Source: Ceratothoa steindachneri (lineage: Eukaryota > Arthropoda > Malacostraca > Isopoda > Cymothoidae). Taken from it: a stretch of 64,000 bases of DNA. The notes beneath the pieces were generated by a model. The model did no database searches. It was given only the letters and a program-made list of their open reading frames with translations, and was not told the origin of the DNA. The stretch is from positions 155,372,306 through 155,436,305 of the forward strand of contig OZ018326.1 in assembly GCA_963969495.1 (NCBI GenBank), written 5' to 3'. Position 1 is the stretch's first letter, and each line of letters opens with the position of its first letter. This document shows positions 1 through 9,959 of the stretch, piece after piece. The position numbers were made by a program, and so were the translations under genes.

Positions 1-520
1 AAATTAGATTGAAATATTATCTATATAATTTTATATTTATTTACTCAAAATTACTAAATCCAGTGCTTCGTTTATTTTTAAAGTTGGTCAAATAAAGGAG
101 TATGTAGTGCAAGTGGTGTGTGTGAGTGTGACAGAATTGGGAAGAGGAAGAAAGTGCTAAATAGTGGGATGGCAATGTGAAGTAAGGGAAAGAAAGTAAG
201 ATGTACTTGAAAATGCTTATAAGTGCAGATATCTGGGAGATGCGATTGAATACATATAAAATGAAAAAGAAAGTGAAACAATTGATTAAATAGAGCAGGA
301 AAGCAGCAAATGAAGTGTTTGGACAAAAGATAGATGAAGATGAGAATAAGAAACTATTCTGAGAGTAACCGAGAAGAATGAGAAACCGAGAAAAGAATAG
401 CTGCATGCACTTCGAAGACAAGGATCGCATGGTACATGTGAGCAATGAGGTCACAAGTAGTTGATAATAATACTTTGGTAAGATTTTTATGGAAGTTGGT
501 GAGACCTCCGATTGACGCAT
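1..520 (+). pseudogene. Decayed LINE fragment, endonuclease-RT linker (family C, copy 1)
   Basis: Read on the plus strand in shifting frames, about 240-480 resembles the stretch just before the RT domain of a non-LTR retrotransposon: a basic helix (KKKVKQLIKxSRKAANEVFG), then 'DEDENKKLF', then a degenerate segment ending near 'YFGKIFMEVGE'. Stops and frameshifts interrupt it throughout. The same stretch recurs, more decayed, near 49500-49620. The long minus-strand open frames here are the complement of this G/A-rich sequence and look non-coding. The LINE clade is uncertain. Confidence 0.5.
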
Positions 521-2047
521 ATGCGTCTTACTCAGCGAAAGTTTTCACTCTCAAGGGGTAGAGGAAGGAGAGCGCATGCGCAATTATATGAAGGGAAGGA
601 GTCTAGTGTTAGAAAGGAAAACGAGATTTGCGAACAGGACCCCATTACCCAGGATTAAAAACAAATATTCTGAGTCTGGGTAGGAAGCGAGAAAATGAAA
701 CAAGCGGCGACGAGGGCTGGAGTACATGGGCACTTAACGAGAACGTGAGGCACGGTGAGTCTCATAAGACAGGTGGTGACCCAGGCGTAGGTGGGCCAGC
801 ACTATCTTTGTATGGTGGTAGAGGTTGGGAGGATGAGGATAAGTAACCGAGGAAGTTTAGTGAGGTGGAGTTGAACGAAAGGTGTAGTTTGCTAGGTAGC
901 TAGTCACTGAGCATTACGGATGTCCTTCACGTTTGGAAGATCATTGGATAGAAGGAGACCTGGCCTGGATGCCAACCAAGCAGCTTGGTCAGCTGCTTCA
1001 TGACCAGGCAGCCCAACGTGGTAAGGCAGAAGGTGACACGCTTGTTGTATGATGTCGAACAATCATACAAGATCAATCAGATTTTGCGGATCAGTGTTTG
1101 AGGTGGCAGTAGTGGGATAATGCAGATATCCGGCTTGGGAAATGAGTGAACAGCATGACTTCGGTAGTAGGGAGAAGCGGATAGTAGAGGACCTCCGGGA
1201 TGGAGCACATCTTTGACGAGTAAGATGAACAGTGGCGAAAGGCAGAAAGAAAAAAGAGCGCTGAGGCAGGGTCTCCTCCATACGGCATCCAATGAGCTAT
1301 GTATGAGTAAATGGGAGCCATCGGTAAATAGGGCTGTGTCCTGAGAGTGGGTGGACGAATGGCTGATGAATTGATATAACCCTAGCCGGCTTCAGACTTG
1401 TATCTTTAGAAGGGCTTATTAGGGATTCTAGCTAGGAACATGATTCAAGGAGGAACCTAGCAACATAAATATCATATATTGGAGACAAGGGGTAGAAGGC
1501 CAGAGAAGAAGGGCCACTTTCCTTGGGAGGAGCCAATAGTTTTCAGTGGAAGGGGCAATGTGCACCAGCGAGTAATCTGATGTCGACATCCGACGGAATA
1601 AGAGGAATTGTAATATGCGGGAGGCTGGCTAATGTTGAGGAGAGAAAGGTCAATTTAACCAGTCGAAGAATCCGGTTCAAAATGGGATCAATGTGATGAA
1701 AAAGTCGAGAATGATGCGGAAGTGTACACCACGCAGCCAGAAGCCTAGTTTAGATTTGACCAAGGAAATCTAGAGTCGTGGCAATGTGTGGCGGTCAGGG
1801 CTTCATCTAATGTGGGACAGAAGACTCAGAAGGTTAAGAAAAAACCGGATGGCGGCAATAAGGTGAGATGTGATGATTATTTAAGAGCTTATCATTGAAG
1901 ATGAAGCAGACAAACCTCACGGATTCCTTCGCCGGTATTAGGGTCTCAGATATAATGTCGCAATTTCGGGTCGTCGGTTACGGCGGGGGGGGGGGGAGGG
2001 GGGTGTGAAAAAGGACACTGAAAAACTAGTAAGGGGAGGAGAATCAA
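521..2047. other. Unassigned stretch, no gene recognised
   Basis: G-rich, purine-biased sequence on the plus strand. I see only short open frames without family resemblance. A run of about 17 G with one A interruption at about 1984-2003 could form a G-quadruplex. It lies downstream of the TRAPPC10 3' end and is probably old repeat. Confidence 0.4.
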
Positions 2048-2845
2048 TGATTTTTTTTTATTTTAGGAGCGCATCTCAAGACTGCCTACTAGGGCAAAAG
2101 TCGCTGTACTCGCACCATAGCCGACTACTAGACTATATTAAACAAAATATGTAAATAACAAAGACAAAAAGGACAATGGCTAAAAAAAAGCAAAAAGGCA
2201 ACAAGAAGCGCACCCCGGCGTCGGACGTAGGCCCGCCTCCCCCCGGCGCAGGAACATGTGACCTACAACAAACAGTCAAATAAAGTGGAGGAGGGCAGCC
2301 TCCTGGAAAAAGTCGTATTGTCCACAAGTCTGTATTTACGAACCAGTACAGAGTACAAAGGACAAGCGGTAGCGACCTCGCTCGTCCCGGTACCGGGACA
2401 GGTAGCGTGCACGAAGAACACTCAGACTGGGACATTAAACAAGAATGTGGCAAACAGTCTGGGGGACAACGCAGTCGTCGCAATAAAGTGCAGGCGAGTG
2501 CTCCATCAAATGGCGGTGCGTCCGCGGATGTGTACAATTGGAGACGACAAAAAACAACCTGAAGCCGTCGCGGCATCGGGAAGGGGGAGGGGGTGCATGG
2601 GAACAGTTGCGGATCGATGGCACGCAACTTTAATTTCCACCCGACCGTTTCCCATCTGCTTTGCTAAGCAGCCCGGAGAGCTGCCCGCATTCCTGGCGTG
2701 TAATCAGTGAGGGAAGAGCGAAACGCTGGTTTAGTCGTCCAGTCCTCATGCACTTTTTAGCGCCCTCATTCCCCGCAATTCCTACATGTCCAGGAGCCCA
2801 ACAGAAGATAATCTCGATTTCCGCCCGACTTGACAAAACCGTGGC
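2048..2845 (-). mobile_element. Family A LINE, 5'-truncated copy A1 (RNase H end and 3' UTR)
   Basis: Minus-strand remnant of an I/Jockey-type LINE. From 2836 down to about 2630 it reads the end of the RNase H domain (IIFCWAPGHVGIAGNEGAKK). From about 2627 it reads the C-terminal tail in shifting frames, then a 3' UTR ending at the T-run at 2050-2058 (poly-A on the element strand). The tail motif at about 2064-2105 (a CGACTGCC-like core, then AGTCGC-TGTA) recurs at the other family A copies. Homology stops at about 2845, as expected from incomplete reverse transcription. Frameshifts make it non-coding. Confidence 0.8.
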
Positions 2846-3479
2846 CTATTTATACGTGAATTGGAATCGGTTTATGGTTGATGAAAAGGGGTGATAAAAG
2901 GTGGTTAATCTATTAGGGAGGTGCAGTTAACAATTAGCGTTAGTGGGAGCATGGTCATTAGTCACAATGGTAAGTATATTGAAGTCCTCTTTGCTATTGT
3001 GCACGGCGGGTAATGAAAGACCTTTGGGAACTGGCCGTACTTTATACCTCCATCGAATTGTTTCTGACTCCTTAATAATTCTTCACAAGGGTTATGATTT
3101 AGGCTTCCCGGTAATCGGGGCAAAGAAGGACTTCGAAAAGGACGTACCAAAATTATAATTTGGTACTTTGCGGTCAATAAGTAGGCTTTCTATTCTACGC
3201 GAAGTATTGGGTTCAAAGTCGACAGGGCTTAGGCGAATTAAATGCGTTCCGTAACGCTACTAATGGAGTAGACGGTGTTAATGAATACTGATTCTCTTTC
3301 TCTGACTCTAGTTCTTCTTCTAACTTTCTATAACTGCCGAAATATTAAATGCGTGACTATATATGTGTTCGTTTCATAAGGGGAGTGACCTAGACTTGTC
3401 TCTGGGGGCAGACCCCAGTGGTCTGGTTCGTTAATTTTCACCCCTAGAGCGGATCTCACGAACAGCTGTGTGTGTAAGA
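2846..3479. other. Unassigned stretch
   Basis: Moderately AT-rich spacer between family A copy A1 and the mariner. Only short open frames without recognisable domains. It ends at the TA target dinucleotide (3480-3481) of the mariner insertion. Confidence 0.4.
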
Positions 3480-3481
3480 TA

Positions 3482-4413
3482 CGAGGGGTGGTCAATAAGT
3501 TTTGCGAATCGGTAGGGCAAAACAGAGGAAGGGGGATGGCTGTTTGTGGGGGTGTTAGGACAAATTATGACAAGTCAGGCCCTGAAGCCGCACGCTCCTG
3601 CCTCGCCTATTTAAGAAGCTGTAGCTGATCGCAGATCGTCAGTCACAAATTTTTCAACAATGGAGAAGGTTGAGCACCGCGCAGTTATCAAATTTTTGAC
3701 CAAGGAAGGCAAGAATGCACAAGAGATCCATGAACGCATGGTTGCAGTGTATACCGGCACCGCCCCTTCCTATGCAACCATTCCTCGCTGGAATAGGGAG
3801 TTCTGCCATGGTCGTGAGTCCCTTGAAGATGACCCCCGTCCAGGACGCCCGTCAGACGTGACCAACGAGGACAATGTGGCCCGTGTGGAGAGGAGGATCT
3901 TCGAAAATCGACAGGTGAAGGTCGAAGAAATCGAGCGAGAACTTGGAATATCAAATGGAAGTGTTATCAAAATCATCCACGACAATTTGGTCATGACCAA
4001 GGTATCTGCCCGTTGGGTCCCTAGAAACCTCACGCCCCGTGATCGAATTCAACGTCGTCAAAGTCCCCAAGGCCAGAGTTGCACAAGCTGCCCTGCGCGA
4101 GTGCGGATTCGAGGAGCTTAACCATCTCCCCTACAATCCAGATCTGGCTCCTAGCGACTACTTTTTATTCCACCAGCTCAAGGCTGCACTTCGTGGACGC
4201 CGGTTTGGGGACGATGAAGATGTCCAGCTCGCCGTCCAGGAGTGGATTGAACAGCAGTCGGGAGATTTCTGGTTGTCGAGAATTCGAAGCCTCAGGGACA
4301 AGTGGCGCAAGTGCATTGAATTCGAGGGTAGTTATGTTGAAAAATAATAAAACACTTTTCCTCATATCTCGTTTCCTTATATCCGAATTGCCAAACTTAT
4401 TGACCGCCCCTCG
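3482..4413 (+). mobile_element. Mariner element, internally deleted (copy 1)
   Basis: A 932-bp element flanked by TA (3480-3481 and 4414-4415). Its terminal inverted repeats begin CGAGGGGTGGTCAATAAGTT on the left and end in the imperfect complement (AACTTATTGACCGCCCCTCG) on the right. It encodes the two ends of a mariner transposase but lacks the middle, so it is shorter than the roughly 1.3 kb typical of mariners. It cannot make active transposase but could be mobilised in trans. A copy with the same deletion is at 24833-25758. It lies downstream of the TRAPPC10 stop codon. Confidence 0.92.
3660..4347 (+). pseudogene. Mariner transposase pseudogene missing its catalytic core
   Basis: ATG at 3660 opens a typical mariner N-terminus: 'MEKVEHRAVIKFLTKEGKNA', then an HTH region with 'SLEDDPRPGRPSDV' and 'ELGISNGSV', then 'KVSARWVPRNLTP'. 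After 'DRIQRRQ' the frame jumps (+1) straight to 'KARVAQAALRECGFEE', 'YNPDLAPSDYFLF' and the C-terminus 'SYVEK' before TAA. Family knowledge says about 150 residues belong between these parts, including the first two aspartates of the DD34D triad. Only the third (PDLAPSDYF region) remains. The joint deletion and frameshift make it null. Confidence 0.9.
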
Positions 4414-4415
4414 TA

Positions 4416-4838
4416 TAGCTACATATTTCCAAGTTTTATCTTTATTATAGGAAACGCTTGTTACAGATGGGTGTTAAAATTTCTCTTGGGGAAAGTTTGT
4501 AATTTGCTCAGCTGTTTTATAATCTCCCGTTTTCTGATAAATCTTTCCCCAAGACATGAATGTTTGTTTATGCGTGAACTAATATTGACCTAGGTGTCCG
4601 AACTGATATCTGCTTTCCGCGTTCGTATTTTGTGTGTTCCCGTGCGCGACTCTGCCGACCGCTTGACTCATCTCTATTTATACAAATTAACATATATACT
4701 TTTATTTTTATTTCCTTATCAACTATACAAGTTAATATATACAAATTAGTATATACATTTTTCATTTCCTTATTCTCACATTAGGCATATTATTTCCGTT
4801 ATTTACATGTAAGGCAACTTTTTAGCAGCGTCCATTTG
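4416..4838. other. AT-rich spacer
   Basis: AT-rich sequence with short imperfect repeats of a 'TATACAAATTA' type near 4680-4760. No coding signal or recognised repeat. Confidence 0.4.
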
Positions 4839-4997
4839 TGGAGTTTCTCGCTGGGCCTATTAAATCCTGCAATTTGGAGCCAGCAGCTTACCTATTATAT
4901 AACACGAGCACCACAGACGCTCGGTGGAGTTTATCGGAGGGCCTATTAAATCCTGCAATTTGGTCCCAGCAGCTTACCAATTATATAACACGAGTAC
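4839..4997. repeat. Imperfect 86-bp tandem duplication at the broken end of family A copy A2
   Basis: The segment starting GGAGTTTCTCGCTGGGCCTA at about 4840 is repeated 86 bp downstream (from about 4926) with a few substitutions, including the 'TAAATCCTGCAATTTGG' and 'TATATAACACGAG' blocks. The second copy ends where family A RNase H sequence starts, at about 4998. Confidence 0.75.
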
Positions 4998-6890
4998 CAT
5001 TGCGTCACGGATATCGCGATACAGGGGATACGGAGATTCCAATGCTCCGAGGCACTCAGGGCGCTTTGTAAGTCACTATAAATCACAATGCGGTCTCCGA
5101 ATCGGGCACGTCGCGCCTGGAAGAGACCCGTTGACTTCGAACAGAGGGGATACAGCGTGGAAACCAACCTCCTTTTGGGACTTGAGCAATCCGTATATAC
5201 TGGCACAGTTACAGCGTGACACGAAGTGTGCTCCAAAAAGACCAAACGCAATATTCCTGGCACTGTATAAGCTTGGGGAGCAGAGGCGCGGCAACAAATA
5301 GTCAAAAGTGGCGTCCTGGGCAGAACCAGGGGCACCACCTGCCCGAAGGCTATATCGAGCTTCCTGAGATCCTTAAATCTAAGCCCAAAGGGCTTAGATT
5401 ATGACTGGCGTTTCTTGACGGCATAGGCACCGTCAAGATCATCTGCAAAAGCAGTGGGAGCTGTTAGCGACTGAAGAAGGAACCGGGCTCGCGCGTAGAT
5501 AAATAATGTACTGTGCACGGCACAGAGCGAGTGGAATTTCCCCAGCATCGACAAGTAGGCTCTGAATGGGGGACGTGCGGAAGGCGCCGGTCGCAGGCGA
5601 AGGCCGGTGTGGTGGATTGAGTCCACTTTTCGCAATACACGATCGGCTGAATAAAACTCGCATGCGTAGTCGAGCTTGGAACAAACAGAGGATCGATAAA
5701 AAAGTAAGGCAGTAGACCTATCAGCACCCCAGGCGATGAACGAAACAGAACAAAGAATATCCATTGTGCGAGCGCAAGAGACCCTAAGGCTGCGAATATG
5801 AGCCTCCTAGGTGAGGCGTCGGTCAAGTAAAGAGACCAAGGAAACTGCGCGAGTCCACCACTTCCAGGTGAACCCTATTTAGAAACAAGTCTGGGTCAGG
5901 GTGTAGCCGTGAATGGCAGCAGAAGTGCATCATCTTATTCTTGGGCAAGGAAAACCGAAGCCTGTGCGCTTCGGCCTAGCGAGAGACGCGGTTCAATGTC
6001 TGATGGATTCGACGCTCCACAGTTGGCATCTGCGCCGCGCCAAAAGAGAGATCGAAAGGTCATCCACGTAGAGCTTAGCGAGAACATCTTTTCGCAGCAC
6101 CAAGTGGTCGCGAAGGACTACGACACGGAGCCGGGGTCCGAGATTGCAGTCCCATTCACCTCGACAACGGGAGGGGGGTGCTGCGAAAACTTGCCCCTGA
6201 ATCCTTTGACTCGTTTCGACACCTCTGTTAGAGGGGTCTCCCGTTAAGTGAAGACACGTAGCGGCAGCGGCCCAGAAAATGATATTTGAATAGGAAAGTG
6301 ATCACTACCATTGAGGCCATCGACTACCCCCACCCCAAATCAGGCTGTGCATCCAGAGACCACATGGGTAGATCAAGAGAGAAAATGAAGCGGTTCTCGG
6401 GCAGTGACGAGTAAACTCATCTGCATTTAGGACACCTATCTCCATCTCGGCAAGGACTTGACGCATTGGGAGAGATCTAATAGTTTTCCCAGAGGGGTAT
6501 CTACCGTTCAGATCCCCGACCAAGAGAAAGGGCCTCGACAACCGTGGCACGACTCGGCGGGAGACTGCCGCGTCGAAGTCGGCGGACGGTTGGATGTACG
6601 CGGAAATAACAGTATACCTCCTATCCAGGTGCAGCTGCAAAGCTACTGCCTGGAAAGAGGTATCTAAAGCAAAAAAGAACGAAGACGTCATGCAGAGTGT
6701 AGATCGCGCATCCCCCTGCCCAGCCCCCATCCCGTTGTGGTGGGGTCGCAAAACTCCTATATTCCGGGAGGGTGTTGAGGAGGCACGCGCCCAGCATGGT
6801 CTCCTGCAAAAAGATAGCTAACGGGGAACAGGAGGAGACGAGCCTCCGCCGCTGCTCTCAGTTGGCCTGGAGTCCGCGGCAATTCCATTG
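4998..6890 (-). pseudogene. Family A LINE copy A2, ORF2 remnant
   Basis: Minus-strand order, 5' to 3': endonuclease from about 6885 (including 'QETMLGACLL' and 'LLVGDLNGRYPSGK'), linker with 'GKFSQ', an abrupt join at about 6100-6105 into the RT just before the catalytic 'YVDD' codons (about 6085-6075), RT thumb (about 5830-5400, 'HHTGLRL'), then a partial RNase H ending at about 4998. Against copy A6 the join removes roughly a kilobase: the end of the linker and the palm and finger motifs of RT. The 3' part of RNase H and the 3' UTR are also missing, which is unusual for a LINE. Many stops and frameshifts. Confidence 0.8.
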
Positions 6891-8170
6891 AAGGAATATG
6901 CCCTGCTAGGCCTAGCTCGGACGAGATGCGGGGGCACTCTTCGAAGAGAAGACCCTCACAGGAATGGCCGTGCGCTTCCTAGAGGCATAACTTCAGGCGC
7001 TGTCGCCTTCGAGGGCTTATAGGGGAATGTTGGGCTCGCGTCATCTTTTCCTCCCTCCGTCTCGTAACCTTAGGCAGGCGGGGTTGCCTAAGGCGAACCT
7101 CCTTTCGGGGGAAGCTTTAGGAGCCCCGGAATATGGCGTCCCAACCAACTTCAGGGCTGTTGCCTCCTGAGTCTAACGACTCGGTAGAGGCGCGTGGCCC
7201 TTTCGCCTTACAGGAAACGGTCACGCTGGGGGAGGGATGGGGAACCTTGGTTTTAGCCGGGGCCGGTTGTGAACCCTTATGCCGCGTTATACCAGGAAGG
7301 CGCCCGGGGTGGGTAGAACCCATAGAAGGGTTCCGACTGGGCCGCGGAAACGACCGTGCTCGTAGGCCTGGACGGGCCAGGACCAGAGGGTGTCTTTCTT
7401 AACGTTGAGCCATAAGACGTCGCAGGCAGAGCCAGGCGCGCCAGGACCAAGTCCTTAGCCTCGCGAAATGAGACGATCCTGGGCTTGAACGGTCAGGATT
7501 TCCTTCTTAAGGAGATATGCACCATATGGATTGGAAGAAGCTGGGTGCGGCTCTGCGCAATTGAGATACTTGAGCATACATGATTTGGACTTATCGTGTA
7601 CGCCATTGGAGTAATCGACACAGACTTTCCATGTCTACCAGAGCGATTCGTATGGCAGTAGTAGCAGCTCCGCGGCAGTGACACAAATGCCTTTCCCCGC
7701 AAACGATACCAACAGGCACACACTGACTCAGGGACCCTGTCACAGTTGAACGTGACGATTAGTATAAGGGTGGGTCTCGAGGCCCCTCCGTTTTCTCATC
7801 ATAAGTTCGACCTTGGCGCTCCTTGGTCGGCCACCAGTAAAGTGATGTCATCAAGTAGTCCACGAATTCCCTCGCGTAAACCACTCCTTTAACAAAGTTC
7901 ATAGTAGAGTGCGGCGTCACACTTACCGGCCTGCCATCAAGTGGCCGAAGGATACTAATAATGGCCGCCTCGGTGGGATCCGACACATTCGTCAAAAAAG
8001 CTCACGTTCGAGAAACAGGACACTTTCGGCTCTTCACCAATCAGGCTATCTAGGACTCTCGTTTGATGGAACGTGTTGCCCTTGGCCAACATGATAACAT
8101 AAGTGGAGCGAATAGCCAGAAAGCGTTTGAAGCCAGCGGACTCGAAATGCTAGGTAGTCTCTCAACGAGG
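6891..8170 (-). pseudogene. Family A LINE copy A2, ORF1 (gag-like) remnant
   Basis: Continues copy A2 upstream of ORF2. About 7323-7117 matches the ORF1 C-terminus of copy A6 (PRASTESLDS motif). About 7723-7493 holds a broken CCHC zinc-knuckle region (SCYYCH...). About 7995-7800 contains 'VSVTPHSTMNFVKG', which recurs in copy A4 at about 15330-15420. ORF1 proteins of this type bind element RNA. Frames are broken; the 5' limit is not clear. Confidence 0.65.
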
Positions 8171-9319
8171 GGCCCGACGTAATCGAAGCTCAGCTTGGCG
8201 CACTAAAGGAGTTCCGAGCCCGGGTTCATCATTGAAGATCCTGCCCACTGGGGCTGGGGGCTTCCATGTGGGCCCAGCCCCCCCAAGAGAACATGGATCC
8301 CATTCGAGGTACCTTTTGCCTTGTCTATAACCGGCGAACCGTCATCCATCGGGGAAGAGACGGGGGCAGGTACGCCGGCCCCGTGTAGAATGGAAATACA
8401 GGACTGCAGAAATATAAGGCACGGACCGGCGGGCCCTACTAACCCTTGCCGCCCTAAGGGGGCTGGCCCTATCGAGTCGGTGGGAGCGGTCAATTCGGAG
8501 CCTTCTGTCCGCTCTCTTGGCAGTCCCCTGTGAAACTAAGAGAGGGACTGCCGCTGAAAGAAGATGGAGTCGCCCAGAGCGTTCCAGAGAAGTGGGTGAG
8601 GGGAGTGTCCATCGCACCGTAAGCCTAAGAGAAGAGTAAGCTTCCTATCTGGTAGACGATGGTTGGAGGGGCCTTTGAGAAAGCACATGGAGAGGGACCT
8701 CCTTTTTTGATGTAGAGCTGCCCGGGAGCTGCTCCGACGATGGTAAAATGGGGTAAAGGGTTTTTTTTTTTTTGTTATCTATAATGGACGAGATGCTATA
8801 CTATATAGCGCCTCATCACTATGAAGAACCTTCGGCGAGGACAAAACGATTGGTGGTCTAGTGATTACAAGGTCATAAAAGGGTGCGTTAGTTTTAGTGG
8901 CGTTGAAGCACGCCGACTGTACTTTGTGGAGAACTACAAGTGTTGAAGTTCCTTTCCTTCGAGATTTTGAGGAGAGCAGAACCGATCCCCACCTGCCCCA
9001 GGCCTTGTACAAAAAACGCGCACATTCAAAAGTTCGAACTTTTGCGGGTGAGGCGAATGTAAATTTGCAGATATAGGTTATTTTTTGGATTTGGAGTTAA
9101 ACAACCTTTATAATGATCTTTTAATAAAATATAAATAATATTCGAGATATAAAAGTATGATTAGACAACAAGGGATAATAAAGCAATAATTTAGGGCAAC
9201 TGATTTGATAAATAATGATAAACGACACAATTAGCAATGCCTTAGGCATTTGCCTGTTTCTGAGTGATAAATATTTCAGTTTAGAGTAAATAAACAAATT
9301 CATCTCTTCAATTTCGGTA
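8171..9319. other. Unassigned, possibly more family A ORF1 or 5' UTR, then unique sequence
   Basis: About 8200-8620 is GC-rich with overlapping open frames on both strands, like the ORF1 and 5' regions of family A, but I could not align it to another copy. A T-run lies at 8761-8772. About 8775-9060 looks like unique sequence. No gene recognised. A minus-strand ATTAAA at 9325-9320 is a possible TRAPPC10 poly-A signal about 140 bases after the stop (weak). Confidence 0.35.
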
Positions 9320-9465
9320 TTTAATTGACTTAAATTGAAATATAAACGCTACGTCATCTCTAAGAATTGAATGAGTTAGTATTAATTTCGATAGGAAATT
9401 AGATGCCTGCATTTTTCGTGAAAATTCAAATTAAGAAGTTAAATAAGCAGGTCTCAACGGAGACT

Positions 9466-9617
9466 TTAAGTCAAACTAGTATCTACCTGAGTATTAGAGG
9501 CAGGTAGCACATGAACTTGCAATGCTTTGCTGAAATTGTACACCTGGCCGGGGCTGAAGGGTTCCAAACGCGGGACAGATGACGCTGTTCCAATGATGTC
9601 CGATTTCCTGCTGCCAT
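9466..9617 (-). CDS. TRAPPC10: TRAPPC10 exon E13 (last coding exon)
   Basis: TRAPPC10 is a subunit of the metazoan TRAPPII complex, a guanine-nucleotide exchange and tethering factor for Golgi Rab GTPases (established knowledge). This exon starts after the acceptor 'GCTCCTTAG' and completes a GAT codon (phase 1) with exon E12. It encodes about 50 residues including 'RLEPFSPGQVYNFSKALQVH', ending 'QVDTSLT' and TAA at 9468-9466. It aligns with the extreme C-terminus of human TRAPPC10 (RLQALPAGQVFNS... to EVSVT), so the gene ends naturally here. The intron before it is 6.9 kb and full of LINEs. Confidence 0.88.
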
Positions 9618-9959
9618 CTAAGGAGCAAAAAGAGTTAAAAATGACAAAGGGATAGTAAAAAGGATCATGGAAAAGAGTTGGAAGAGTCATTTAGTCTTTT
9701 AACTAAAGCATTCATAGTGGTGTTCCTTGGTTAACGAGATTAGTGAACGGATAAGGAAGGCATAGAATGGAAGAATGATTGAAGAACCCAAGAGCAGTGG
9801 TATCAGAAACAAGGCGGGTAAGATTTTTGTTTAAAGGCGTCATCTGTCGACTGCCACTAGAAGCATAAGTAGCCGTAATCATCATTTTTTGCATATAACT
9901 AAGTTACAACATATATCAAAACAAAACAATACACACTAAACAATAACTCAAAAGCAGGC

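Noticed and set aside
41..520. 159-residue minus-strand open frame near the window start
   Set aside because: It is the complement of a G/A-rich decayed LINE, has Ser/Phe/Leu-rich low-complexity sequence and no domain; the plus strand reads LINE linker motifs.
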